Below, in pieces: positions 26,440 to 35,223 of a DNA stretch of 64,000 bases. The stretch spans positions 1 through 64,000 of the forward strand of contig NZ_CALGPC010000012.1 in assembly GCF_937960835.1 (NCBI RefSeq), given 5' to 3'. The DNA is from an uncultured Ferrovibrio sp. (GTDB lineage: Bacteria > Pseudomonadota > Alphaproteobacteria > Ferrovibrionales > Ferrovibrionaceae). Numbering within the stretch: position 1 is the first letter of the stretch; every line of letters begins with the position of its first letter. Made by a program: the position numbers and the translations under genes. The notes beneath the pieces are model-generated. The model was given only the letters and a program-made list of their open reading frames with translations. It was not told the DNA's origin and did no database searches.

Positions 26440-26465
26440 CGGCCGCCGGATTGCTCCGGCGGCCG
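26440..26465 (-). terminator. Intrinsic terminator after ilvC
   Basis: An 11-base perfect stem (CGGCCGCCGGA, 26440-26450, with 26455-26465) and four-base loop, followed on the minus strand by TTTTCGTTT. It lies 22 bases past the ilvC stop and ends the ilv transcript. Confidence 0.9.
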
Positions 26466-26487
26466 CTGACGCAACGTCCTTGCGGAC

Positions 26488-27510
26488 TTAGTTCGAGCGG
26501 TCCTTGTCGACCAGCTTGTTCTTGGCGATCCAGGGCATCATCGCGCGCAGCTTGGCGCCGACTTCCTCGATCGGATGCGCAGCCATCTTGGCGCGGATGG
26601 CCTTGAACGAGGTCTGATTGACCTTGTTCTCCAGCATCCAGTTGCGAGTGAAGCGGCCCGACTGGATGTCTTCCAGAACGCGCTTCATCTCGGCCTTGGT
26701 CTCGGCGGTGATGATACGCGGGCCGGTGACGTATTCGCCGTATTCGGCGGTGTTCGAGATCGAGTAGTTCATGTTGGCGATGCCGCCCTCGTAGATGAGG
26801 TCGACAATCAGCTTCACTTCATGCAGGCACTCGAAATAGGCCATCTCCGGCGCATAACCGGCTTCGACCAGCGTCTCGTAGCCCGCCTTGATCAGCTCGA
26901 CCAGACCGCCGCACAGCACCGCCTGCTCGCCGAACAGGTCGGTCTCGCATTCCTCGCGGAAGGTGGTCTCGATGATGCCGGCGCGGCCGCCGCCGATGGC
27001 GGAGGCGTAGGACAGCGCGATTTCCAGCGCGTTGCCCGAGGCATTCTGATGCACGGCCACCAGCGAGGGTACGCCGCCGCCCTTGAGGTATTCCGAACGC
27101 ACCGTATGGCCAGGGCCCTTCGGCGCGATCATGAACACGTCGAGATCCTTGCGCGGCTCGATCAGGTTGAAGTGGATGTTCAGGCCATGCGCGAAGGCAA
27201 GCGCGGCGCCTTCCTTCATGTTGTCGCGCAGGTCGTTGTTCCACAGGTCCGACTGGCCCTCGTCGGGCGTCAGCACCATGACGACGTCGGCCCATTTCGC
27301 GGCTTCAGCCGGGGTCATCACCTTGAAGCCGGCCTCTTCGGCCTTCTTCACGCCGGCCGAACCCTTGCGCAGGGCGACAGCGACATTCTTCACGCCGCTG
27401 TCTCTCAGGTTCATTGCATGGGCGTGGCCCTGGCTGCCATAGCCGACGATGACGACCTTTTTGCCCTTGATCAGGTTCAGGTCCGCATCGCGGTCGTAGT
27501 AAACGCGCAT
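26488..27510 (-). CDS. ilvC: Ketol-acid reductoisomerase, class I
   Basis: 340 residues. It isomerises and reduces acetolactate/acetohydroxybutyrate in valine and isoleucine synthesis. The NADPH site VVIVGYGSQGHAHAMNLRDS is at about 20-39. The metal-binding residues are in ETTFREECETDLFGEQ and ECLHEVKLIVDLIYEGG. The single knotted C-terminal domain and length define class I. GAGGAG ribosome site. Last gene of ilvB-ilvN-ilvC. Confidence 0.98.
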   Translation of the reverse strand: MRVYYDRDADLNLIKGKKVVIVGYGSQGHAHAMNLRDSGVKNVAVALRKGSAGVKKAEEAGFKVMTPAEAAKWADVVMVLTPDEGQSDLWNNDLRDNMKEGAALAFAHGLNIHFNLIEPRKDLDVFMIAPKGPGHTVRSEYLKGGGVPSLVAVHQNASGNALEIALSYASAIGGGRAGIIETTFREECETDLFGEQAVLCGGLVELIKAGYETLVEAGYAPEMAYFECLHEVKLIVDLIYEGGIANMNYSISNTAEYGEYVTGPRIITAETKAEMKRVLEDIQSGRFTRNWMLENKVNQTSFKAIRAKMAAHPIEEVGAKLRAMMPWIAKNKLVDKDRSN

Positions 27511-27563
27511 TGTCGTATCTCCTCGGGACTGCGTCGTTGGTTATTTCAGTTCAAAACGGCAAA

Positions 27564-28079
27564 TCACATCGCCTGGGCGCCGCGGCTGATCGCGACCACG
27601 CCGGTGCGCGACACGTCAACCAGACCAAGCGGCTTCATCAGTTCGATGAAGGCGGAAATCTTCTCCGGCGTGCCGGTCAGCTCGAAGACGAAGGATTCGA
27701 TGGTCGAGTCCACGGCGCGCGCCCGGAAGATATCGGCTATGCGCAGGGATTCGACGCGTTTCTCGCCGGTGCCGGCCACCTTGATCAGCGCCAGTTCGCG
27801 CGCGACATGCGGCCCTTCGACGGTCAGATCGTGCACGCGATGCACCGGCACCAGGCGGCCGAGCTGGGCCTTGATCTGCTCGATGACGTTGGCAGGGCCG
27901 GAGGTGACGACCGTGATGCGCGACAGATGCGCGGCATCGGAGACCTCGGCCACGGTCAGGCTTTCGATATTGTACCCCCGGCCGGAGAACATCCCGACGA
28001 CGCGGGCCAGGATCCCCGGCTCGTTGTCGACCAGCACGGAGAGGATATGGGATTGGATCGGCTGCTTAGGCGCGGACAT
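27564..28079 (-). CDS. ilvN: Acetolactate synthase small (regulatory) subunit
   Basis: 171 residues. The N-terminal ACT domain begins HILSVLVDNEPGILARVVGM and FSGRGYNIESLTVAEVSD, which binds valine for feedback inhibition. The C-terminal domain contains RVESLRIADIFRARAVDST. It activates and regulates the IlvB catalytic subunit. Length matches the IlvH/IlvN family. It lies 32 bases after ilvB and 53 before ilvC. Confidence 0.97.
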   Translation of the reverse strand: MSAPKQPIQSHILSVLVDNEPGILARVVGMFSGRGYNIESLTVAEVSDAAHLSRITVVTSGPANVIEQIKAQLGRLVPVHRVHDLTVEGPHVARELALIKVAGTGEKRVESLRIADIFRARAVDSTIESFVFELTGTPEKISAFIELMKPLGLVDVSRTGVVAISRGAQAM

Positions 28080-28111
28080 GATCTTGAGCTTTCGCGTATT
28101 TTCTAGCGGCC

Positions 28112-29896
28112 TCAGACGAGAGCCATGCCTTCTTCACTGACGGTGGCGGAATCGCCGCCGCCCTCTTCCGCGACGATCATTTCGTTATGCGCCGCGCCCG
28201 AAGGCACCATGGGGAAGCAGTTCTCCGTCTTGTCGACAGCAACATCGACGACCACCGGACGGTCGATGGCGATCATCTCCTTGATCACGCCATCGAGATC
28301 GGCCGGATCGGTGCAGCGCAAGCCGACGCAATGGAAGGCCTCCGCCAGCTTGACGAAATCAGGCAGCGCTTCTGAATAGCTCTGCGAGTAACGGCCGCCA
28401 TGCAGCAATTCCTGCCACTGGCGCACCATGCCCATATATTCGTTGTTCAGGATGAAGACCTTCACCGGCAGGCGATACTGCGCCGCCGTGCCGAGTTCCT
28501 GGATGTTCATCAGGATCGAGGCCTCGCCGGCGATATCGACCACCAGCTTGCCCGGATTGCCGATCTGCACGCCGACCGCAGCCGGCAGGCCATAGCCCAT
28601 CGTGCCCAGGCCGCCCGAAGTCATCCAGCGGTTCGGCTTGTCGAACTTGTAGAACTGCGCCGCCCACATCTGATGCTGGCCCACTTCCGTGGTGATGAAG
28701 GTGTCGCGGTCCTTGGTCAGCTCGTACAGGCGCTGGATCGCCTGCTGCGGTTTGATGATCTTGGGATCGGTCTTGTATTTCAGGCAGTCGCGGGCACGCC
28801 ACTGATCGATCTGCTGCCACCAGGCATCGAGTGCCTTGCGGTTCGGCTTGTAGCCGCCCTGCTTCCAGGCAGCGATCATCTGCTCCAGCACCTTGCAGGC
28901 ATCGCCGACGATGTTGAGATCGCAGCGCACCGTCTTGTTATGCGAGGACGGATCGATGTCGACATGGATCTTCTTCGATCCCGGCGAGAAGGCATTCAGG
29001 CGGCCAGTGATGCGGTCATCGAAACGGGCGCCGATGGCGATCATCACATCGCAATCGTGCATCGCATGATTGGCTTCCCAGGTGCCATGCATGCCCAGCA
29101 TGCCGAGGAACTGCTTGTCGGTGCCAGGATAGGCGCCCAGGCCCATCAGAGTGTTGGTGATCGGGAAACCGGTCAGCTTGACCAGTTCGCGCAGCAATTC
29201 GGACGCGCGCGGACCGGCATTGATGATGCCGCCACCGGTATAGAAGATCGGCCGCTCGGCTGCGGCCATCAAGGCCACCGCTTCCTTGATCTTGGCCTCA
29301 TCTCCATCGACGCGCGGGCGATAGGTCTTGTGCTTCACATTCGCCGGACCGGTATAGGGCCCCTGCGCGACCTGGATATCCTTCGGCAGATCGATCACCA
29401 CCGGACCCGGACGGCCAGTCGTCGCAACATAGAAGGCCTCATGGACGACGCGGGCGAGATCGTTGACGTCCTTCACCAGATAATTGTGCTTGGTGCAGGG
29501 CCGGGTGATGCCGGTCGTGTCGCATTCCTGGAAGGCATCGCTGCCGATCAGATGCGTGGCGACCTGACCGGTCAGGCAGATCACCGGAATGGAGTCGAGC
29601 AACGCATCGGTCAGGCCGGTAACGGCATTGGTCGCGCCCGGACCGGAAGTGACCAGCACCACGCCGGGCTTCCCGGTGGAACGCGCATAGCCTTCCGCCG
29701 CATGAACCGCGCCCTGCTCATGGCGCACCAGCACATGGCGGATCGCGTTCTGCTTGAACAGCGCGTCATAGATCGGGAGTACGGCGCCGCCAGGATAGCC
29801 GAAAATGACCTCAACCCCCTGATCGATGAGGGCTTTGATCACCAATTCGGCGCCGGACATCTGTTCGGCCGGCGCAGCCTGCTTACCGGACTGCAT
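28112..29896 (-). CDS. ilvB: Acetolactate synthase large (catalytic) subunit
   Basis: 594 residues, thiamine diphosphate enzyme making acetolactate and acetohydroxybutyrate. The N-terminal domain has the catalytic glutamate in VRHEQGAVHAAEGYARSTGK and EVIFGYPGGAVLPIYDAL. The C-terminal cofactor domain has GLGTMGYGLPAAVGVQIG and the Mg-ThDP segment VVDIAGEASILMNIQEL, ending in ILNNEYMGMVRQWQ. The motif reads GE instead of the usual GD; related alphaproteobacterial sequences may share this. AGGAGA ribosome site. Follows miaA by 68 bases. Confidence 0.97.
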   Translation of the reverse strand: MQSGKQAAPAEQMSGAELVIKALIDQGVEVIFGYPGGAVLPIYDALFKQNAIRHVLVRHEQGAVHAAEGYARSTGKPGVVLVTSGPGATNAVTGLTDALLDSIPVICLTGQVATHLIGSDAFQECDTTGITRPCTKHNYLVKDVNDLARVVHEAFYVATTGRPGPVVIDLPKDIQVAQGPYTGPANVKHKTYRPRVDGDEAKIKEAVALMAAAERPIFYTGGGIINAGPRASELLRELVKLTGFPITNTLMGLGAYPGTDKQFLGMLGMHGTWEANHAMHDCDVMIAIGARFDDRITGRLNAFSPGSKKIHVDIDPSSHNKTVRCDLNIVGDACKVLEQMIAAWKQGGYKPNRKALDAWWQQIDQWRARDCLKYKTDPKIIKPQQAIQRLYELTKDRDTFITTEVGQHQMWAAQFYKFDKPNRWMTSGGLGTMGYGLPAAVGVQIGNPGKLVVDIAGEASILMNIQELGTAAQYRLPVKVFILNNEYMGMVRQWQELLHGGRYSQSYSEALPDFVKLAEAFHCVGLRCTDPADLDGVIKEMIAIDRPVVVDVAVDKTENCFPMVPSGAAHNEMIVAEEGGGDSATVSEEGMALV

Positions 29897-29964
29897 AACG
29901 CACCATTCTCCTAAGGGAAGTCGTTTCGACGGCAGAGAGGCCCCGGCCGCGAAAGGCGGCCAAC

Positions 29965-30939
29965 CTAAACGCCGCCTCCGCGGGCGGTCAATAGGTATCT
30001 CACAATGAATGGAAAGATTTCCACCTCAGGGTTGAAATTTTCTTGCCGCCCAAGATCGTTTTCCACAACCAGGTCCGGCCGGAACTGGTGCCGGAACCAG
30101 GTGGTCTGGCGTTTAGCGTAGTGCCGGGTGTTGGCCTGGGCAATCCGAACGGCTTCGTCCAGCCCGATTTCGCCTTTCAGGTGGCGCATAAGTTCCGGTA
30201 ATCCATGGGCTTTCAGCATCGGTGCGTCGGGCGGCAGGTCGGTCCGGGCCAGCACCGCGCGGGCCTCGTCCAGCGCGCCGGCCTGCACCATCGCCTCGAA
30301 CCGGCGGTCAATCCGGGCGTAAAGCGCAGCCCTCGGCGGCTGCAGCAGCAGCTTGAAGACCGGATTGGGCAAGGACGGCGCGGCCGCCTCCTTCTGCCAG
30401 TCCAGCAGGCTGCGGCCGGTGCCGGCGACAACCTCATAGGCGCGAACCAGGCGCTGGCTGTCGCCGGGCTTCAGCCGGGCGGCGCTTTGCGGGTCGCGCT
30501 CTGCCAGCGCCTTATGCAGACCGGCCGGACCGAGGGTTTCGAGCAGCTTGCGCGCCTCCGCCCTGGCTTCATCCGGGATCGGCGGGATTTCAACCAGGCC
30601 TTCGAGCAGGCTGCGCAAATACATGCCAGTGCCGCCCAGCAGGATCGGGATCCGGCCGGAGGAAGCCGCTTCGGCGATGGCCTCAAGCGCCATTTCCCGC
30701 CACAGCGCCGCCGTACCATGCGCCGCGCCATCCAGTACCCCATAGAGGCGATGCGGCACCTGCGCCATCTCCTCGTCGGTGGGACGCGCGGTGATCACCC
30801 GCAGGTCGCGATACACCTGCATGCTGTCGGCGTTGATGATCATGCCCCCGATCTTCTCGGCAATGGCGATTCCCAGCGCCGACTTGCCGCTGGCGGTGGG
30901 ACCCGCAAGGATGATGATTGGAACGAATTTGGTGTCCAT
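29965..30939 (-). CDS. miaA: tRNA dimethylallyltransferase
   Basis: 324 residues. It adds a dimethylallyl group to A37 of tRNAs that read UNN codons. The P-loop IILAGPTASGKSALGIAIAE is at about 8-27, and GGMIINADSMQVYRDLRVIT and PILLGGTGMYLRSLLEGL are family signatures. QTTWFRHQF near the C-terminus is part of the tRNA-binding region. The start at 30939 is preferred because the family begins with this beta strand. Divergent from serB with 53 bases between; both promoters must overlap there. Confidence 0.96.
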   Translation of the reverse strand: MDTKFVPIIILAGPTASGKSALGIAIAEKIGGMIINADSMQVYRDLRVITARPTDEEMAQVPHRLYGVLDGAAHGTAALWREMALEAIAEAASSGRIPILLGGTGMYLRSLLEGLVEIPPIPDEARAEARKLLETLGPAGLHKALAERDPQSAARLKPGDSQRLVRAYEVVAGTGRSLLDWQKEAAAPSLPNPVFKLLLQPPRAALYARIDRRFEAMVQAGALDEARAVLARTDLPPDAPMLKAHGLPELMRHLKGEIGLDEAVRIAQANTRHYAKRQTTWFRHQFRPDLVVENDLGRQENFNPEVEIFPFIVRYLLTARGGGV

Positions 30940-30992
30940 ACGGAGGGTCAGCCCGGGTTGCGCCGCCCCTTCTACAGTCCTAGAACAGATCA

Positions 30993-31895
30993 ATGCAAAA
31001 TATTCTGACGCTGATCACCGCCCCCCATAACGCCGTATTGACGCCAAAACTGGCCAATGCCGTGCGCGATGCCCTGGCTTTGGCGCGGGGCAAGGTCGGT
31101 CCGGCGGATTGGCTGGACCAGGGCGTGGCCTGCGACATTCCCTTCGACAATGTCGCCCCCGCCGAGGCCGAAAAGGCCGCCCGCGTGGCGCTGCGCGGCG
31201 CCCCGGTCGACATCCTGGTGCTGAAGCCGGAGAACCGGCGCAAGAAGGCGCTGGTTGCCGATATGGAATCCACCATCATCCGCAACGAGATGCTGGACGA
31301 GATCGCCTTCGAGGCGGATATCGGCCCGCAGGTGGCGGAGATCACCCGCCGCGCCATGAACGGCGAGATCGATTTCCACGGCGCGCTGCGCGAGCGCGTC
31401 GGCCTTCTGAAAGGCCAGCCGGCAACCTTGCTGGAAAAGGCGGGCGAACGGATCAAGCTGATGCCGGGCGCGATGCAGCTTCTGCAGACGCTGAAGGAGA
31501 ATGGCGTCTATACCGTGCTGGTTTCCGGCGGTTTCGACTACTACACCGTGCCGATAGCCATGAAGCTCGGCTTCGACGATCAGCAGGCAAACCATATGAT
31601 CATCGAAGACGGCGTGATCACCGGCGCAGTGCGTGAGCCGATCCTGGGCCGCGAGGCCAAGCTGGAAGCCTTGCAGCGCGTAGCGCAAGAGCGCGGCATC
31701 AGCCTGGACGACTGCATCACCGTCGGCGACGGCGCCAATGACCTCGACATGCTGCGCGCCGCCGGCCTGGGCATCGCCTTCCATGCCAAGCCGAAGGTGC
31801 AGGAAGCAGCGCGCTTCAACGTGCGCCATGGCGATCTGACGGCCTTGCTCTATGCGCAGGGCTATCGCCGCGACGAGATCGTCGGGCGCGGTTAG
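30993..31895 (+). CDS. serB: Phosphoserine phosphatase
   Basis: 300 residues, HAD superfamily. It hydrolyses phosphoserine to serine. The nucleophile motif is ALVADMESTIIRNEMLDEIA (Asp in DMEST), motif II is VLVSGGFDYYTVPIA, and the metal-binding motif is TVGDGANDLDMLRAAGLG. The N-terminal 80 residues form an ACT-like domain seen in longer SerB proteins. DMEST in place of DxDxT is common in alphaproteobacterial SerB. Divergent from miaA. Confidence 0.96.
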   Translation: MQNILTLITAPHNAVLTPKLANAVRDALALARGKVGPADWLDQGVACDIPFDNVAPAEAEKAARVALRGAPVDILVLKPENRRKKALVADMESTIIRNEMLDEIAFEADIGPQVAEITRRAMNGEIDFHGALRERVGLLKGQPATLLEKAGERIKLMPGAMQLLQTLKENGVYTVLVSGGFDYYTVPIAMKLGFDDQQANHMIIEDGVITGAVREPILGREAKLEALQRVAQERGISLDDCITVGDGANDLDMLRAAGLGIAFHAKPKVQEAARFNVRHGDLTALLYAQGYRRDEIVGRG

Positions 31896-31931
31896 CGGTA
31901 CAAAAAGCATCACCTGTAAAAAAAGCGTCCC

Positions 31932-32010
31932 CCCGCGGACTTGATTTCGCGGGTCTTTCGCCGTTCTGGGCAAGATGCCCGGCCCAGAAGCGTTACCTGG
32001 GCCCGGGCAT
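31932..32010. repeat. REP-like palindromic element between convergent serB and bdhA
   Basis: Two hairpins in tandem. CCCGCG (31932-31937) pairs with CGCGGG (31948-31953), followed by TCTTTC, which may terminate serB. ATGCCCGGCCCAG (31975-31987) pairs with CTGGGCCCGGGCAT (31997-32010) with one bulge. The second resembles the ATGCCCGGG-type palindromes scattered in many alphaproteobacterial genomes. It lies just past the serB and bdhA stops, the usual site for such elements. Confidence 0.5.
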
Positions 32011-32021
32011 GACGATTAGCC

Positions 32022-32804
32022 TTACCGGGCGGTCCAGCCACCATCGATGGCGATGGCCGTGCCGGTGATCGACTTGGCCATCTCGCCGCAGAGGAACAGT
32101 GCCAGCGCGGCAACTTCCTCGATCTCGATGAATCGCTTGTTCGGCTGCGATGCCAGGATCACCTCGCGGATCACCTTGTCGCGCGGCATGTTATGCACCT
32201 TGGCCTGATCGTCGATCTGACCCTCCACCAGCGGCGTGCGCACATAGCCCGGGCAGATCGCATTCACCGTGATGTTGGTTTCCGCCACTTCCAGCGCCAC
32301 CGACTTGGTGAAGCCGATCTGGCCATGCTTGGCCGAGACATAGGCCGACTTGAACGGCGAGGCGACCAGGCCATGCGCCGAGACGATGTTGATCACGCGG
32401 CCCCAGTTCCTCTTCTTCATGCCCGGCAGGGCCGCCTTGGTGGCGTGGAAGGTGGAATTGAGGATGATGTTCTGGATCGCCGACCATTTCGCCTCGGGGA
32501 ATTCGTCCACCGCAGAGACGAACTGGATACCGGCATTGTTGATGAGGATGTCGATGCCGCCGAAGGCGTCCTCGGCCTTCTTGATGAAGCCCGCAACGGC
32601 CTCGCCCTGGCTCATATCGGCACCGTCGTAGAGCACCTTTACGCCGGCCTCCGCCGCCAGGCCGGCCCGGGTCTTTTCGATCTCAGCCGCGTCGCCGAAG
32701 CCGTTCAGCATCACGTTGACGCCTTCCTTGGCGAGCGCGCGGGCGATGCCGAGCCCGATACCGCTGGTGGAGCCGGTGACGACGGCAGACTTGCCTTTCA
32801 GCAT
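32022..32804 (-). CDS. bdhA: 3-hydroxybutyrate dehydrogenase
   Basis: 260 residues, SDR. It interconverts 3-hydroxybutyrate and acetoacetate with NAD, as in polyhydroxybutyrate use. AVVTGSTSGIGLGIARALAK is the cofactor loop, INNAGIQFVSAVDEFPEAKW is diagnostic for this enzyme, and catalytic YVSAKHG follows INIVSAHGLVASPFKSA. The end, ITGTAIAIDGGWTAR, is typical. The ATG at 32804 has a GAGG ribosome site eight bases upstream; earlier ATGs in frame lack one. Confidence 0.93.
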   Translation of the reverse strand: MLKGKSAVVTGSTSGIGLGIARALAKEGVNVMLNGFGDAAEIEKTRAGLAAEAGVKVLYDGADMSQGEAVAGFIKKAEDAFGGIDILINNAGIQFVSAVDEFPEAKWSAIQNIILNSTFHATKAALPGMKKRNWGRVINIVSAHGLVASPFKSAYVSAKHGQIGFTKSVALEVAETNITVNAICPGYVRTPLVEGQIDDQAKVHNMPRDKVIREVILASQPNKRFIEIEEVAALALFLCGEMAKSITGTAIAIDGGWTAR

Positions 32805-32972
32805 GGGCGACCTCATCTCTTGGGGAGCGAAAACGGCCAAAAGCGTAACGGAAACGCCCCGGCCGGACCAGTATCAGCCCCGGATCGGCCACCGGCCAAA
32901 GCAGCCTGAGCCTTGCAAGCCCCCTGCCCCCATGGGATACCAATTGAGCCCGTTCCAAGGAGTTTTCCGCGC

Positions 32973-33608
32973 ATGCTGAACCCCACCAATCATCGCAATC
33001 TGGCCGTCATGAACGAGGACGAGCCGGAGAAGAATGGCGAGGCCGAGAAGGTCCGCGAGAAGTCGGCCGGCATCGAGGAGCGCCTGTTCAAGGCCCGCAC
33101 CATCCTGATCTATGGCGGCATCGACCAGAAAGTGGCCAAGGACGTGTCCGCCCGCCTGCTGGCCCTGCAGGCCGAGGGCGATGATCCGATCACCATCTTC
33201 ATCAACAGCCAGGGCGGCCATGTCGAGTCGGGCGACACGATCTACGACATGATCAAGTTCGTGAAGCCGGAAGTCCGTGTCGTCGGGACCGGCTGGGTGG
33301 CCTCGGCCGGTGCGCTGATCTACGTGGCGGCGAAGAAGGAAAACCGCTTCGCCCTGCCCAATACCCGCTTCCTGCTGCACCAGCCGGCGGGCGGCGCGAT
33401 GGGCCCGGCCTCGGATGTCGCGATCCAGGCCAAGGAGATCATCCGCATGCGCCGGCGCCTGAACGAGATTTTCGCCCGCGAGACCGGCCAGCCGATCGAG
33501 AAGATCGAAAAGGATACCGACCGCGACTTCTGGATCAGCGCCGAGGATGCCGTCACTTACGGCCTGGTCGGCAAGATCGTGCAGAACGTCACAGAAATTC
33601 CGGGCTGA
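32973..33608 (+). CDS. ClpP-like serine peptidase paralogue
   Basis: 211 residues. A ClpP fold with a complete triad: Ser 111 in GWVASAGALIY, His 136 in TRFLLHQPAGG and Asp 185 in DTDRDFWISA. The first motif differs from housekeeping ClpP (GMAASMGA), and the N-terminus is longer and charged (MNEDEPEKNGEAEKVREKS). No ClpX, ClpA or trigger factor gene is adjacent, so this is a second ClpP paralogue rather than the tig-clpP-clpX copy. AAGGAG ribosome site supports the start. It ends at a shared terminator with degP. Confidence 0.87.
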   Translation: MLNPTNHRNLAVMNEDEPEKNGEAEKVREKSAGIEERLFKARTILIYGGIDQKVAKDVSARLLALQAEGDDPITIFINSQGGHVESGDTIYDMIKFVKPEVRVVGTGWVASAGALIYVAAKKENRFALPNTRFLLHQPAGGAMGPASDVAIQAKEIIRMRRRLNEIFARETGQPIEKIEKDTDRDFWISAEDAVTYGLVGKIVQNVTEIPG

Positions 33609-33630
33609 AAATCCGACATCTCTGAAAACA

Positions 33631-33656
33631 AAAGGCCGGCTCAAAGCCGGCCTTTT
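33631..33656. terminator. Bidirectional terminator between clpP paralogue and degP
   Basis: AAAGGCCGGC (33631-33640) pairs with GCCGGCCTTT (33646-33655) with a five-base loop. Plus strand continues into TTTTTATT and the minus strand into TTTTGTTTTC, so it can serve both convergent genes. Confidence 0.92.
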
Positions 33657-33675
33657 TATTGGCTGATGCTGCCAA

Positions 33676-35166
33676 TTACGACTTCAACGGCACCGGCACG
33701 AAGCGCGGTTCGCCGCCGCGCTGGATCTGCAGCAACGCCACCTTGCGCTTCGCATCCTTCAGCGCCTTCAGCATCTCGGTGACGTCGTCCGGCGTGCGGA
33801 CTTCCGACTGCGCCACTTCAATGATCACGTCGCCGACACGCACATCGCGCTTTGCGGCCGGGCCTTCCGGATCGACATCGGTAACCACCACGCCTTTGAC
33901 GTCGTCCTTGATGTTGTGCTGCTGCCGGAGCTCCTTGGTCAAAGGCGACACCCGCAGGCCAAGGTCAGCCAGCTCGGTTTCGTTGCGGCCAGCCTTCGGG
34001 CGGTTCGCATTGCCGTTCTTGCCTTCCTCTTTTGCCGAGGCCATCGCCGTCTCAAGCTCGCCAAGCGTGGCCTTCACGGTGCGCTTCTTGCCCTTGCGCA
34101 TGACCTCGACATTGACGGTGCGCCCAACCGGCGTTTCGGCCACCGCGCGGGTCAGCGCATTGGTGGTCGCGACCGGCTTGCCGTCGAGGCTGACGATGAC
34201 ATCGCCGGATTCGATCCCCGCCTTCTCGGCCGGGCCGCCGGGCACGACCTTGGCGACCAGCGCGCCGCGCGCCTTATCGAGGCCCAGAGCCTCCACCATC
34301 TCTTCGGTCACCGACTGGATCTGCACGCCCAGCCAGCCACGGCGGGTGCGGCCGAATTCGATGAGCTGCTGCACCACCGGACGGGCGAGATTGGCCGGCA
34401 CGGCAAAGCCAATGCCGATCGAGCCGCCCGACTGGGAGAAGATCGCAGTGTTGATGCCGATCACCTCGCCATTGCGGTTGAACAGCGGACCGCCGGAATT
34501 GCCCTTGTTGATCGAGGCGTCGGTCTGCAGGAAATCGTCATAGCGACCGGCATTGATGTCGCGGCCGCGCGCCGAGATGATGCCCGCCGTCACCGTGCCG
34601 CCAAGGCCGAAGGGATTGCCGATCGCCAGGGTCCATTCGCCAACGCGCAGCTTGTCGGAATCACCCCATTTGATCGCCCTGAACTCGCCGTTCTTCGGCT
34701 CGACCTTCAGCACGGCGATATCGACTTCCGGATCGCGGCCGACGATCTTGGCTTCCAGTTCAGTATTGTCATGCAGGATGACGCGCACCTGATCGGCCTC
34801 GGCGATCACGTGGTTGTTGGTCACCACATAGCCGCGCGGATCGACGATGAAGCCCGAGCCCAGCGAGGAAACCTGACGCGGCGGACGGTTGCCCTCGCCG
34901 CGCTGCTGACGCTCGAAGAAGTCCTTGAAGAATTCCTCAAACGGTGAGCCGGGAGGGAATTGCGGCATGCCGTCGGGCAGGCCGCGATTCTGCAGCGTCT
35001 GGGTGGTCGAGATATTGACCACCGAAGGCAGAAGCTGCTCGGCCAGATCGGCAAAGTCGCCCTCCGGCGGCCGCGCCTGGGCGGCCGCGCCGATCAGGAT
35101 GACGAACAAAAGTCCGGCCGTTGCAGCGCAGGCGCGGATCAACCGCAATTGCATGGTCGCTTTCAT
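33676..35166 (-). CDS. degP: Do/DegP family periplasmic serine protease
   Basis: 496 residues. Signal peptide (AATAGLLFVILIGAAAQA), a protease domain with the triad His 119 (VTNNHVIAEAD), Asp 149 (DPEVDIAVLKV) and Ser 224 (KGNSGGPLFN), and two PDZ domains (RRGWLGVQIQSV..., and the last about 100 residues with KGVVVTDVDPEGPAAKRDVR). It degrades or refolds misfolded envelope proteins. GAGGAGG ribosome site. Last gene of hflK-hflC-degP. A long linker rich in charged residues joins the two PDZ domains. Confidence 0.95.
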   Translation of the reverse strand: MKATMQLRLIRACAATAGLLFVILIGAAAQARPPEGDFADLAEQLLPSVVNISTTQTLQNRGLPDGMPQFPPGSPFEEFFKDFFERQQRGEGNRPPRQVSSLGSGFIVDPRGYVVTNNHVIAEADQVRVILHDNTELEAKIVGRDPEVDIAVLKVEPKNGEFRAIKWGDSDKLRVGEWTLAIGNPFGLGGTVTAGIISARGRDINAGRYDDFLQTDASINKGNSGGPLFNRNGEVIGINTAIFSQSGGSIGIGFAVPANLARPVVQQLIEFGRTRRGWLGVQIQSVTEEMVEALGLDKARGALVAKVVPGGPAEKAGIESGDVIVSLDGKPVATTNALTRAVAETPVGRTVNVEVMRKGKKRTVKATLGELETAMASAKEEGKNGNANRPKAGRNETELADLGLRVSPLTKELRQQHNIKDDVKGVVVTDVDPEGPAAKRDVRVGDVIIEVAQSEVRTPDDVTEMLKALKDAKRKVALLQIQRGGEPRFVPVPLKS

Positions 35167-35223
35167 CTTCCAACCTCCTCGCCGCCCGGACGGGCGGCGA
35201 CCGTTACGCGTGCTTCCTGCCGC

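Noticed and set aside
28400..29914. Open frame of 504 codons on the plus strand
   Set aside because: Antisense to ilvB, a certain gene.
29897..29964. GC hairpin between miaA and ilvB as an attenuator
   Set aside because: No T-tract and no leader peptide with Val/Ile/Leu codons; spacing suits simple read-through or a short promoter.
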